In this document: piece after piece, positions 43,601 through 53,290 of the stretch
How the letters are laid out: the number at the start of each line of letters is the position of its first letter
Position numbering within the stretch: the first letter of the stretch is position 1
DNA from: Turritopsis dohrnii
Taxonomy: Eukaryota; Cnidaria; Hydrozoa; Anthoathecata; Oceaniidae
Length of the DNA: 64,000 bases
Assembly: GCA_027922465.2 (NCBI GenBank)
Contig: BQMF02000029.1
Span: forward strand, 124,001-188,000
Direction: 5' to 3'
Position numbers and translations under genes: made by a program
Notes under the pieces: generated by a model
Databases searched by the model: none
The model's input: the letters and a program-made list of their open reading frames with translations, nothing else
What the model was told of the DNA's origin: nothing

Positions 43601-46600
43601 CAAAATCTAAACACTATAACCATTCAGACATGATATCGTCAGATGATCTATTCAATGCTGATGGAAGGGAATTTAAAGGTAAACACATTGCTTGAATATT
43701 ATGTTGCTTGAGATTGCAGCGTGTTTGTCTATTTAGTAAAAGATTTTAAATAGTGAAGAACAAAATTACTTTTAAGACGTTTTGGCAAGGCACTTGCTCT
43801 TTGCCAAAGCACTTGCTCGTGGGAGAACTGGCGATGATACACATGATTATGTTAATATTTAGTGACGTACTATGGTTTATATGACACAAGTGTTCAATCA
43901 CACGTTGTTTTATGGGTATGTAGGCATTACACAAATATTTGGGTGCAACTTTTTAAGTAACTATGTATCACTTCATTTCTTTTCTCTCCTTTCCAAGCAT
44001 CAAAACTACAAAATACCTAAAATGCCTTTTCATATTATTTTTAGCCGATGAATTCTCAGAAGTGCAAACACACAGGTAATCACACTCTTTGTAAGTTAAT
44101 GGAAAAAAATTGCAAAAGTAGTGCATTTTCAGCTTTTTCTATCATCTATTTTTATCATGTTTTTCTATTGCAGTTTCAAAATCAGAAGAGTTAGCTTTGC
44201 ATTCATGTAGAGAAATAAAGAAAGTTTGTCGTGCTGCTGAATCGGGAGTTTATTATATTGGTGGTGATGCTCTGACCTCCACAAAGAAAGTATATTGTGA
44301 CATGGATACTGATGACGGTTTGTCCAAATTTTATGTTCATGTCTTTCAAATTTTAACGCATGCGTAAGAGAAACAATTGACTTACCTATCCAATTAAAAA
44401 GGTGAAGTATAACAATTCACTTTAGCAACGTCGGAATTTAAAATCTAAACCGAGGCATCTTTTTGGATGATTATATCAAAAACTTTTTGTTAAAAGATAA
44501 AAGATAAAAGAAATAAAAAACAAGTCTAAACAAGTCTAAAATTAAGCAAAAGATTTTCGGTGCGAAACCACCATCAGTGCATATAAAATGTTGCTACATG
44601 TTTGGATTTCATATAAAGTTAAAACAAGAGAGTGCTAGGAGATTACACGAATAAAAGAAATATTTACAAATCACGTCACAACATTGCAAAACAATAGCAG
44701 CTTTTTCGAATCAAGTTGGTCGTTTAATCATGGAGGTATAAAACAGAAGGAGAACGAACTCTTATTTTTCTATTATTCAGATAATGACTATTCTATTCAT
44801 TGCGGTATCACTTTGATGTCATCCGTGATGCGCTTTCGGCTGGTTGTCGGTGAAACGAATACTTTTTTAAAAATTAACGACAACCAAATATAACTAAAAA
44901 CCAAATATCATCCATTATAACAACGGATCAACTTGCTGCATAGTGACAAGCAGATTATTAAACCTAAAGCTTCCTTGAGAAACAAATGAAAATCTATGTT
45001 TTTATACAGAGTTGAAGATATCGCGTAATTCATGTATAAGTTCCAATCTACATATCTTCTGACTTAAATGCGCCTCGATAGTGCCGCGGTACGTGCAAAA
45101 ACTTAGGATTATTCTCTCTTCAAAAACTGAAGCTCGGCGAAACTGCTTGAGGGGATCACGAGATATATAGACCTAAAGTTGCAATGTTTTCGTTGCATAT
45201 TTGTGACGTTTTTGCATAATTCTCCCAATTCCTACAGATTATGCATGCTGAGAACTTTACCCTAACGATCTTTAATCACATTGGAGAATTGATATGAACG
45301 AAATTTTCACGCAAGAACGCCAAAATTATAAAAATTATGCAAGATGATAGCAATTATATGTTATTACACACTGAGGACTTAAACAATGCAGCGCATCACG
45401 GATAGTACAATAGCAGATTTTGAGTTCGTTCTCCTTCTGTTTTATACCTCCATGGTTTAATGAAGGTTTTTTAAATGCTATAATAGAAGTACTATATGGC
45501 GAAGGAAATAAAGGTGTTTCTAAGAGATTATCTGATAATGTTTTCGGAGAGTTGCACATTCCAAAAAGATCTTCGCGATTTTTCTTATTATTTGACCTGG
45601 TTTCTCTTATTCTCGAAGTTTCTAAAAGTATTATCCTGATTTCGAAAGTTTTAAGAAAGCAGTGGGAAATACAATCACGATTATGTTTCTATATATTGAA
45701 ATTATAGTACAGACGATTTGAGTTGAGTTTATTTTTGCATTCATCATTCTGTATAACCATACATTAAAACCCCATCCAAACTTTCATTCGAACTTTCCCA
45801 AGAGTAAACTTGAGAAGAAGTGGAAGAAGTACCTGTCTTCGAAGAAGACATGTTGTCTCATAATTTCTCTTAGATTGGCAGAGATTCTAGTGCAACTGTG
45901 ACGTCACATTTCAGAAAATTTAATAAATAAGCCCTTATTTAGATATATATATAAGGAACAAATTGAGGCAAAGTTGTGCTTCTGCCGTTAGTGCTCCTTT
46001 AAGAAGAGGTTGTATGAATAACTATTTCTAAGCAGGAATTTTATAACTATCGGAACAATCTAAGGATGTTGAAAAAGTAAGGATTTTTTTCGTTAATTTC
46101 ATAAATATTTAGGAGGATGGATGTTGATTACAAATTACACAATTACTGATGGGATTTATATACAAGCAACATCGCATTCTACGACAGACCTAAATAACAT
46201 TGCATCGTCAAACTACACAAAATACTTGGGTGGAACCGGCATTTCTAATGTGCGGAGTTTTGTTTCTTTCGATCAAATGAGGTTCTACTGTACAACTGAT
46301 GTTGGTAACACCATGCACTTAAAGCTTTTACCACACCCAGCATTTAGCAATCTTATTTCGTGGTTTGCAGGATCCACTGCAGTACAGTATCAATATAAGC
46401 ATATAGCTCTTTATGATGATGATAATGCAGAGCTTTCAAGAGATGGTGCATATTGGGGAGAGTATCGTTACGTTTCATGCTTCTGCAACCCAACGACTTA
46501 CGGAACGACGAAAGGGAACTACATGTTTGGAAATTATCGATATACTACCCATAAATTGTATCGGCAGCCAATTTACTCATATAATACCCAAAGAAGTTGG

Positions 46601-46690
46601 TGGTTTGGAGTTGATAATAAACTATTATGCGATGCAAGCTCACCTCATGAAAATTTAAAATTTGGGACATGGAAAATATACGTCAGATGA
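25700..46690 (+). CDS. Secreted multi-exon protein with fibrinogen-like C-terminus (spliced model)
   Basis: I joined 12 exons by GT-AG borders and matching phase: 25700-25751, 36316-36537, 38085-38392, 38897-39060, 39368-39542, 40144-40339, 40581-40922, 41093-41174, 43302-43348, 43436-43678, 44174-44317, 46113-46690. They total 2,553 nt, exactly 851 codons with the stop. Exon 1 is a signal peptide (MMLIGTLTLSILTASC). Exon 2 is Cys-rich (AACCSHCQNEA, TCYCNVY), PAN/apple-like. Exons 3-10 are unrecognised; exon 7 has GLCVHKKDDD and KCLQVDDSGG, perhaps lectin-like. Exons 11-12 encode a fibrinogen-related domain (SGVYYIGG, VYCDMDTDDGGWMLI). Expected to act outside the cell, possibly in recognition. 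The 47-nt exon 9 and its donor are the weakest link; a skipped 31-nt candidate at 44048-44078 would break the frame. Confidence 0.72.
26546..28314. other. Interior of the CCCAGCCGGC element, no gene seen
   Basis: AT-rich, no frame above background on either strand and no recognised domain; only short simple runs. Confidence 0.45.
28315..28790. mobile_element. 476-bp MITE-like inverted repeat
   Basis: Ends ATTCCTGCGTCCAAAA (28315-28330) and TTTTGGACGCAGGAAT (28775-28790) are perfect inverses. The similarity extends inward imperfectly, for example GATAGAGCTGAAAAAGTTG (28347) against its inverse near 28733-28760. The inner palindrome TATCTTATTACATCAT / ATGATGTAATAAGATA also pairs. No coding capacity. 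Confidence 0.7.
28791..29633. other. Interior of the CCCAGCCGGC element, no gene seen
   Basis: Minus-strand frames at 28869-29120 and 29199-29384 are open but have no recognisable composition or motif. TTAA at 29630-29633 is the target duplication of the next element. Confidence 0.4.
29913..30090 (+). pseudogene. THAP zinc-finger relic of the TTAA element
   Basis: From ATG 29913 the frame reads MKNMVICAAVGCDSDSTKGQ then ISLLRLPKIHI and a stop near 30008. The THAP signature continues in shifted frames with KKIWIAKLKRGQ and LRHLYFKESCFGRNL up to 30090. The first C-x4-C pair and the FKE-type end of a THAP domain are visible; the later Cys of the C2CH set is lost or out of frame. THAP domains bind element ends in P and Kolobok transposases. 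Confidence 0.6.
30940..32238 (+). CDS. Harbinger DDE transposase, apparently intact
   Basis: Nuclease that cuts and joins the element ends. I start at ATG 30940, giving 432 residues; the frame is open a little further up, but only from TTG. The HARBI1-like layout is complete: N-terminal helical region with an HTH-like segment (LCFSFRISRSAICTILSETC), then the DDE core with GAIDGKHIAIECP (first Asp), TLVDIGSYGSNNDCGV (second Asp), FLVGDEIFPLKSWLVRPYPG, and RARRTIENTFGILASRWRIF (Glu). Length fits the family (about 350-450). No stop or frameshift. Domestication is unlikely because TIRs and target duplication remain. Its partner protein gene on the other strand is broken, so movement would need that protein from another copy. 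Confidence 0.93.
   Translation: MATLSLRKKKACAMIILTLLLEEEDKEHTSKSRRFWTRKMFQDRKKYGDYHILTQELRLFDTEYFFRFIRMSPQRLEHLLSLVGPSLQRSTTRMREPISPAERLVLTLRFLASGDSQQSLCFSFRISRSAICTILSETCDKIFEILSPCYVRPPSTVSQWKKISKEFFDIWDMVHCIGAIDGKHIAIECPANSGSLYYNYKGFFSLVLLAVCDAKYTFTLVDIGSYGSNNDCGVLANSLIGNRFDSDQMYLPTAEPLVGCPNNPVNYFLVGDEIFPLKSWLVRPYPGNLTESQKVFNYRLSRARRTIENTFGILASRWRIFRRPIKAKVENAQRYSLAAITLHNYLQQTHNAYYCPTGFIDSENSDGSFKAGTWRDIIRSEGVGGLTEINNVRGSRYQQCALAQREGLKEYFMNENVLSWQLEHVRSCGPVL
32239..34213. other. Spacer between the two Harbinger genes
   Basis: AT-rich, with no supported frame on either strand. It should contain the 3' untranslated regions of both convergent genes. No nested repeat recognised. Confidence 0.45.
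34214..35171 (-). pseudogene. Harbinger MADF/Myb-like accessory protein, frameshifted
   Basis: Exon 1 35171-35027 (ATG start, MGKAEDERMSIAVQKYPCLY), GT donor at 35026-35025; exon 2 34892-34214 after a TTTAG acceptor. The phase is consistent across the intron. The MADF-type trihelix spans both exons (YPCLYDKAIPAF, RNAWNEVAKELNL, AAKDAFTSLRTKYVRRKKAL). A one-base loss near 34815 shifts the frame; the rest (RDMQEYNFLGWLDNF ... KWIKNKRQKKNEG ... GEIASLLNRLALEQYTGCKI) stays open to the stop at 34214. In this superfamily the accessory protein carries the transposase to the nucleus and binds subterminal repeats. Broken here. Confidence 0.78.
36740..37905 (+). mobile_element. 5'-truncated LINE fragment in host intron 2
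   Basis: Reverse-transcriptase relic on the plus strand. Blocks: KLIAKMAAYGFGPKSLFHSY (about 36770), EVPQGSAVGPILFNIFIND (36885-36945), FADDNTVYV (36980-37005, catalytic), LLGVTIDDKL (37195-37225), then after a frameshift FNYCPLIWMFYSKQAHNLIN (37360-37420), and AALAWNNLPSSVKEVSTVRD (37678-37740). The end is an AATAAA-rich tail (37878-37905). At least three frame breaks. It is a different lineage from the CR1-like LINE at 4958. Sense to the host gene, so it adds poly(A)-like sequence to intron 2. Confidence 0.78.
41293..42865. mobile_element. Non-autonomous TIR element with AACGTTAT arrays, in host intron 8
   Basis: The ends match inversely for 46 bp, starting GTGACCGTCCAGGGGATTTT, flanked by ATTT on both sides (41289-41292, 42866-42869). 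Inside each end lie arrays of ATAACGTTAT/ATCGTT palindromic units (41330-41520 and 42660-42840). The 1.1-kb middle has no gene. The 4-bp duplication and the TIR do not tell me the superfamily. Confidence 0.85.
44729..45454. mobile_element. 726-bp MITE (CATGGAGG ends, 7-bp duplication), in host intron 11
   Basis: TIR CATGGAGGTATAAAACAGAA (33 bp in all) inverted at both ends, flanked by GTTTAAT (44722-44728 and 45455-45461). The TIR contains TATAAAA. Related to the element whose ends are at 48017 and 51759. No coding capacity. Confidence 0.85.
46113..46690 (+). CDS. Terminal exon of the host gene: fibrinogen-like domain
   Basis: Opens after an AATATTTAG acceptor and joins the YCDMDTDD exon at 44317 to complete the GGW signature. 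The 192-codon exon has aromatic and Asn/Asp-rich stretches (ALYDDDNAELSRDGAYWGEY), four Cys and the final GTWKIYVR before TGA. It is the longest uninterrupted coding piece of the host gene and shows no damage, which argues that the gene is alive despite the transposon load in its introns. Confidence 0.7.
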
Positions 46691-46970
46691 AGCTGTACTC
46701 TAAGATGGAGAACTTGACGCATATCTCTTGTGCCGTTAACACATGATTTGTATCTAATTTTCGGTGTTGTTTTTCTAGTTTTTTTTCAACTTTGCACCAT
46801 ATGTACATTCAATTTTATCGTTAATTATACTGGTGCTGTCGACTACGCCGTATATATGATTAATTTTTGAGTTGCATTTTATATTATATTCTTTAAGATT
46901 TTTAAGCATTACGTCAATATATCATCACTTAGACACTTTTGACACGTTTCTACTTTTGACTCCCAGTTAA

Positions 46971-46976
46971 AATAAA
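46971..46976 (+). promoter_or_regulatory. Possible poly(A) signal of the host gene
   Basis: AATAAA 280 nt after the stop at 46690; no closer perfect match seen. Confidence 0.3.
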
Positions 46977-48009
46977 CCAGGAAATATTAACTCACCAGTT
47001 ATTTTAAACTAAAAAATTAAGACTCCCTAGAGTAACTTCTTTTTAGTGATAACTTTTAACTGGATGAACCTAATTCACACAAAATTTTGAACAAAGGATA
47101 TTTGTTACAAAAGCGAGATATAAAACTTTTTGGAAATTTTTTGATGACATCACGATTTGGGTAATTTTTAGTACAATTCGCGATAACTTTTGACTGGATG
47201 AATCGATCTGCATGAAATTTTGCGCAAAGGATCTTTGTCATAACAGCTATCACGTAATATGAAAATATTTTTAAATTGCTTTAATGATGTTACGATTTGG
47301 GGAATTCTACTGTCCTAATGCGTGCAAGTAAAATAGCGAACAATTATAAAAAAACTTTAATTTGTGCAGCCGAAGTTGCTTGTGCTTGTGCTCACGAAAT
47401 TTAGCGACGTCAGCGAAAAGTATGGATCATTGAATTTTTGAAGTAGCATAGAAGTGAGAGCTATGTAATTAGAAGTTTTTGATATGGTATTTTGTTTAAT
47501 CCTTCATAAAGCATTGGAATAGGCTTTTAGCTGTGTCATAAAAGGCAAAATTTAATCTGAACAAGAAGCCGCTTAGCTTGAAGACTTCAGGACGTAACAC
47601 AACGATACATATCTAGTCTCAAAAAGCGAAACGTGCAAAATTTCATGAAAATTGGTCCAAATTTGGCTTAATTTGCCCAATTTTAGTCAAACCTGGCAAA
47701 ATCATTGTCAAATTCGAAATCAGCACCTTTCAATTGTGCTCTGTGCAAAATTTCATGAAAATTGGACAACTGGAAGTCCGAATTTGGCCGAATTTGCCAA
47801 TTCGGCAACGATGTCATGTAAACGCTGCACGAAATCGTTCATAACTTGGAGTAGTAGTAGGAGGAGGAGGAGAAGGAGGAGGAGAAACCACGGGTATTTT
47901 AAATACTTTACTCCACCACGGGTGTCCTAAAGTCAATGATATGTTTGTTGGTAGAAAATAATATTAAGGTTATATGTATTGATCGTTTCAGATATCGTAA
48001 TGGGTATGC
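46977..48009. repeat. Non-coding stretch with diverged tandem repeats
   Basis: Two units of about 130 bp share CTGGATGAA..., CAAAATTTTG/GAAATTTTGC, AAAGGAT.TTTGT and GATG.CA.CGATTTGGG (47035-47170 and 47170-47310). A second pair shares GTGCAAAATTTCATGAAAAT (47633 and 47744). A GGA/GAA microsatellite lies at 47850-47886. No gene supported. Confidence 0.55.
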
Positions 48010-48963
48010 ACGTAACCATGGACGTATAAAAAGAGAAGGACTCACAACTAATACTAAAGCCTTTCATTTCTATTATTAAAATCTATTCTGTCGGTATTTC
48101 TTTGATGTAATCCTCGCCTCGCATTTCACTAGATTTCCGTTCACATGGTCGGGTTTATACAACGCTCTAGGTTTAATCCGATGTGGAAAACCAACGAATT
48201 GAGAGAACATACGATTTGCAGATGCATCAGCAATATTCCTGAGTATCACAATACTTCCACTCAGCCTTTTTTAAAAATGTTGAATTGGAATTAATATAAA
48301 TTTCTCGAAGTTAAGAAGTATTTTGTGTATATATTTATATCCAAAGATTCAGTACTTTGAAAGACGCCTCCCAGCCGGCAAAAAGACGTTTCAAAAACGT
48401 CTTAAAGACGTCTTGGAAGACGTCTTAAATCCGTCTTAAACCAGTCGGATTTGTCCGTTTAGAAAACGTCTTTTCAAGACGTCTCCCAAGACGTCTTTAA
48501 GACGTTTTTAAAACGCATTTTAGACGTTTAAAACTTCTTTAAGACGTTTAGAAAGCGTCTTTTCAAGACGTCTTTAAGACGTTATAAAAAGACGTTTTCT
48601 AAACGGACAAATCCGACTGGTTTAAGACGGATTTAAGACGTCTTTTTCTAACGTTTTAAAGACGTCTTCATTTTATCTGCTAAAAACGTTTGTAAAACCA
48701 CTTTAAGATGTGTTTTCAGGTGCGTTTCCCCTTGGGTAACAGAGAACACTCATAATTAGTTTTTCAATGTCTTCATGTTTCAGTAATAATGAATGAATGA
48801 ATAAAGAAATAAATAAGAAAACTGATGATACGCAAGTAAGTAAATAGACGAGATTTAGTTTATCCGTACTAATAGTTTCATGCCACCGTACTCGGTAACA
48901 ATCTTCAGCGGAATAATAATAAACCGTAAAAACTGCATTACAATAGCTTCTAAAAAATTGACG

Positions 48964-49581
48964 TCACGTGATATTTTCCAGACCGTGGTGGAGAAGCAGT
49001 AGATATTTTCTTCTGTGTCGACATTTGGCTATTATTTCAGTCCTTTTGTTCAATAAGTTTTTTCCAGGATACACTGCAATTTCGTATTTTTCTGCGAGAC
49101 ATAGTGCACATCTTCCGGATTCAGGCGTGAAAGCTTTTGCGTGTTTCAAAATTCGCCAGGTTACGTTAGGGTTTCCGTTTTCGTTTTTGACTTTCCAGTA
49201 TTCCGTAGAAAGAGCAGTGCTGTTTTTGTATCTTTCTAAACGGAAAGATGTCTTGTGGTTTGTGAAGCGCTTTTTGAAAGTGCTTTCGCTAATTCTGATG
49301 TATTTCTTTTCCCCGTAGCGTGGAATGTCAGTTGTTAATGTAGCCTCGTAGACTATGTTTGCTGCAAGGCAGTTTCCAGCCATCGGGCAATCTTCTTTTT
49401 TGATGCAGTTGCATGTTCTTTCGTCTTCTCTGTGACCGGTTGGTGTGAAAATCTTCTTGTTGTGCGCGTTGATGGAAGACTTGATGTTGGGCATACACGA
49501 GTAGCTGACTTTCACATTATTTTTATTAAAAATCTTGTGGAACTTGTGTTGTTGCGGAAAATGCTTGCGCACCAGGTTCAA
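48964..49581 (-). pseudogene. Penelope-like element, C-terminal GIY-YIG nuclease part
   Basis: A 205-codon frame with no good start; the reverse transcriptase that should precede it is missing. Recognisable Penelope signature: RTCNCIKKEDCPMAGNCL (Cys-rich linker), IVYEATLTT, then YIRISESTFKKRFTNHKTSF, which is the YIG block and the Arg/His helix of the GIY-YIG fold. The YIG Gly is Arg here (YIR), so the nuclease is probably dead. GRCALCLAEKYEIAVYPG is the family's usual downstream part. It lies inside a DNA transposon, so it is either a captured fragment or a later insertion whose other end is lost. Confidence 0.8.
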
Positions 49582-51219
49582 AAAGAAACGACCGATGATA
49601 AAATCTTTTTATTCAAATATTTACATGTAGTTCATAAATTAATTGGGGAACAAACAGCTCATAACACTGGTCATATTAAAAAATATTCCGTAAAACGTAA
49701 ATATAGTCTTTCAGGTATAAAAACGACACTTGAAAAAGGGTTAGCTAAATCGAAGTAATGTTCAAATTTTAGAAATTGTCATGGGTTGGAACTGTTTCTT
49801 GTTTGATTTTACTGCAACTAAAACTCAGGATGACAGAAACTCTTTGAAAACCAAACCAAAAAGACATGCAAATAAAAATGGAGATTTTTCAATTAGCAGG
49901 AGCATGAGCTGTTGTCATGTTTTTCTTCAGTGAAACAAGATCAGTTTTAAGTTCATCGCATGATTTTGTGTATTTCCTGCTCCTCAGCTTTTTTGACAAT
50001 AATCTAAAATACAAAAACCCTATTTAATGAGAGGTGTTATAACAATCACAAAAATGAAAACATCTAGAGTAAACAGGACACATACCAGTAACTGCTTGAT
50101 ATAATCTTTTCTTCTCACCTTCTTTTGTTATCATGTTAAGATAACAATAAGCAACTTGGGTGGAAAATAATATAAAAAGAATGACAAACACTTACAGCAG
50201 AACAGAACAAACAGAATGCAGAAAGTAGAGTATCTTAATCAAAGTGAAATGTCTAAACTTTAAATGTCTAAACTAAACTTTGCATCCATCATAGTAAAAC
50301 AACCATCATTTAAGAAATTCATCTTTTCGTAAAACTTCAAAGTTCTGAATGGAAAATATATTTCATGCGTTCGAAAATTTGTTCGAAAATTTTTGCAATG
50401 TCATTGTGGATGGTTTCTACTTATTGGTAGTGAGTTATTAATCAGAAATGATTACTACAGACAAATTTGTGATGAATTACTGTTACTAAAAATTATAACT
50501 TATGATTTTCCCCTTCAAAAAGGATTCCATAATTTCATGGTACTACATTATACTATACTGCTAGGATCAATTTTAATCATATGAGTATTCTGAAGTAACT
50601 ACAAGCAAAAACATCACAGTCATCATCTATCAGCCATCCACAAATCACTTCATTACATTACTACACTTATACTACTACATTAAACCAACGACAAAGCAAA
50701 TTGAAACAGAGAAAATATCTCACGGAATGAAACAGGAAAGTCAGTAAGTTGCTAATATAAAGTTAAACAACAAACTCAAAACTTGAAACATGTCAGAGAT
50801 CTTTATAAATCAAGCATAAATCTTCCACTACTGACTACTCACGCCCTCAAACTAACATAAACATTGACTTAATCTCAAGTAACAAAATCATATAGATTTA
50901 TATATTTATAAAGTCATATTTAAAAAGTAAAAAACACTTACCGATTTATCAACGAAGTCTTGGTTTATGCAATGAGAAATCACAACTTCCAGAAATATTT
51001 TGTAAAATCGACGAACGGGAGATCCGATAATATTAGAAAATGTTTCAAAGCTTTTTACCAATGAAATGTAAAATTTTTTGCTACTTAAAAGAAAGATATA
51101 ATAGTTGTTTTTGTAAAATTAAAAAAAAAACTGACAAGTTTGAAACTTTTATATCAATATTTACGAATACACTATTAATATTTACCCCCGTCATTTCTTC
51201 CCGCCACGCGCGAAATCGA
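49582..51219. other. Interior of the second CCCAGCCGGC element
   Basis: No further gene. AT-rich with short open frames lacking motifs. Confidence 0.4.
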
Positions 51220-52039
51220 AATTCAAGGACGTCTTAAATACGCATTAAAAACGTCTTTCCAAGTCCTCGTTTAAAACATGAATTCGACGGCATTGCTAAA
51301 ACGATAATAAGACGTCTTCAAAACGTCTTATTCTAAGACGTCTTCTGAAGACGCATTATGGGCGTTTTAAATGCGCATTATCAAGATACGTCTTATGAAG
51401 ACCTGACTAAGACGAATTAAAGACGTCTTCAAAACGTCTTGTGCCGGCTGGGCTGGGTGATGCCTGAGAATATACAAAAAGAAGAATGCTTTTTCATTCA
51501 ACTATGAAAATTTCATGTTTGAGACTATAAGAAGTCATGAGGAATCAAAGTTTAAAACGTGGCTTCAAAATAATCATAAAATCTTTAAATTCATTTCTGG
51601 TTGGTTATTATGTTCATGGAAGCCAATGGAGACATGTATTTTTAACAGCACTTGAGGGAGTTTCAAAACTGCTTTCGTGAAAATTTCAATAAACCGAGGC
51701 GAGGTTTGTTTGAATATATTTATAAAAGTTGTAAGTCCTTCCCTTTTTATACGTCCATGACGTAACTCATAAACATTCTCTAAATATTCTTAATTTGATA
51801 TGTGGCGTAAGGTGCTGGCTAATTCCTCTACAACTCGGCTGATTTTGAAATACGTCATATCTCTATCAATACTTCGGCTACCCTTCCTTTCATAATAAGT
51901 TTCGAGAGAATTAGCCAAATTCCAAAACGCGGTCGCGATGTTTTGAGGGGAATGTTTTTCAAAATGGTAGCTTGAAAGCGGCTTTCGTTTTTGTTTTTAT
52001 GAATGTAGACAGTTGTGTTGAGAAAATTAGGGGTTTAAT

Positions 52040-53290
52040 AATATGGAAAACATTGCAAATTTCACGAAAGATCAGCTGAATGGGTGGCTTCGAAACAATG
52101 GTTCATCTGAACATCTTAATTCAGTGTTACCAAACTCAAAAGTTGGAAGACAATCATCTGTGACACAACATTTTTAGAACATCTCTCTAAATTAAATCAG
52201 TTTGGAGACTATCGATACATACATGAAGCAGGTAGAATTTCAAGAAAAGTTTTTGAACATTCCAATTGACAAATGGTCAGAAATAAACAAACATTTTGAT
52301 GGACAAGCTAAAGATAACTAACTAATGCACCACATTATTTCAGATATATAAAGATATATTATTGACAAATGATAAAGTTGTTTTACTAATTTACAATCCT
52401 AATTGTTAATATTACCAACAAATTTCAGAAATCTCTAACCCCTGCTGGTTCACATCAGTATATGTGCAAAAGAAGTAAGAAGGCTAAAGTTTACAGAAAA
52501 AATTTGTAACTGAAGGTCCTCCGAGGCAAAGAATATTGGATTTTACATTAGACACCTTTTATCAACATGGACAAGTTTGAGATTTTTCATTATGTATCAT
52601 AAAAAAATATCAAGTAGAAACTTAGAATACATCCATTCATCATAAATTTGTTACCATCATATTATCTTTTAATTTTTTGTTCCAATTGGTAGTAACGTAA
52701 GTTATCAATATGACAAAGCATTTGTCATAAACTCAATTAGTCCATTTTGTCCACTTCGTTTAATATAATAGTCCAGTCCCCAACTTTAACATTAAATCGT
52801 TCAATGTGGATTCTTTTCAAAGCAAGTTGCACTGAATTTCATTTCCAGTGTCCTTTTGTTTAGGTCAGTGTAAGTGAATATATACCTTTAATGGCACACA
52901 GATCATTAATTGGTGCTCTTCCTCGACAAAAACCAGGAATCCTGTTTTCTGTCTGGGTATATATCACTGAACACTTTCCCCATTCCGTGAGAATAACATA
53001 TGCATTTCTCACTTAATGGCTGCTTCTCTTCTCAACAACAAACTCTCTCGATTGCTCGATTATTGGTGGACAGAGGTGTAGAGATAGAAGGGACGAACAA
53101 ATATGGATCAACAGCACTTCATTTTGCTGCACGTAATAATTCTTCCTCTTGATAAACTCCGTACCTCATCTCATCAACAAACAATGTAACTACTTGACAC
53201 CACTTCACAGCTTGGTTATTTCGAAAGTGTTGAAACGCTCATATGTCACGGAGCAGGATCGGTCATATTAAAAATAATACATTGGATAAT
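52040..53290 (+). pseudogene. Ankyrin-repeat gene relic
   Basis: ATG 52043 opens a short frame (MENIANFTKDQLNGWLRNNG...) reminiscent of a SAM-type helix, closed by a stop near 52177. At 53058-53150 a single frame reads ARLLVDRGVEIEGTNKYGST then ALHFAARNN, a good ankyrin repeat. At 53208-53268 SQLGYFESVETLICHGAG is the second half of another. Frames differ between pieces and stops intervene, so this is a relic of a host or transposon gene rather than an expressed one. Confidence 0.5.

Larger units (their letters stand above)
48370..51452. mobile_element. Second CCCAGCCGGC element, carrying a Penelope relic
   Basis: Ends CCCAGCCGGCA and TGCCGGCTGGG, with subterminal AGACGTCTT/AAGACGTTTT arrays (48381-48690, 51220-51440). 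Flanking dinucleotide CT on both sides. 3.08 kb, with a GIY-YIG reading frame inside but no transposase. Same family as 26207-36245. Confidence 0.8.
48017..51759. mobile_element. MITE (CATGGACG ends, 7-bp duplication) split by a nested element
   Basis: Ends CATGGACGTATAAAAAGAGA and its inverse (TCCCTTTTTATACGTCCATG) are flanked by ACGTAAC (48010-48016, 51760-51766). Without the nested element (48370-51452) it is about 660 bp, close to its 726-bp relative at 44729-45454. Confidence 0.8.

Noticed and set aside
44048..44078. 31-nt candidate exon between host exons 10 and 11
   Set aside because: It has AG and GT borders, but its length breaks the reading frame into exon 11; skipping it keeps the frame.
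47652..47930. ORF ending in a poly-Arg run
   Set aside because: Translation of a GGA microsatellite and non-coding repeats.
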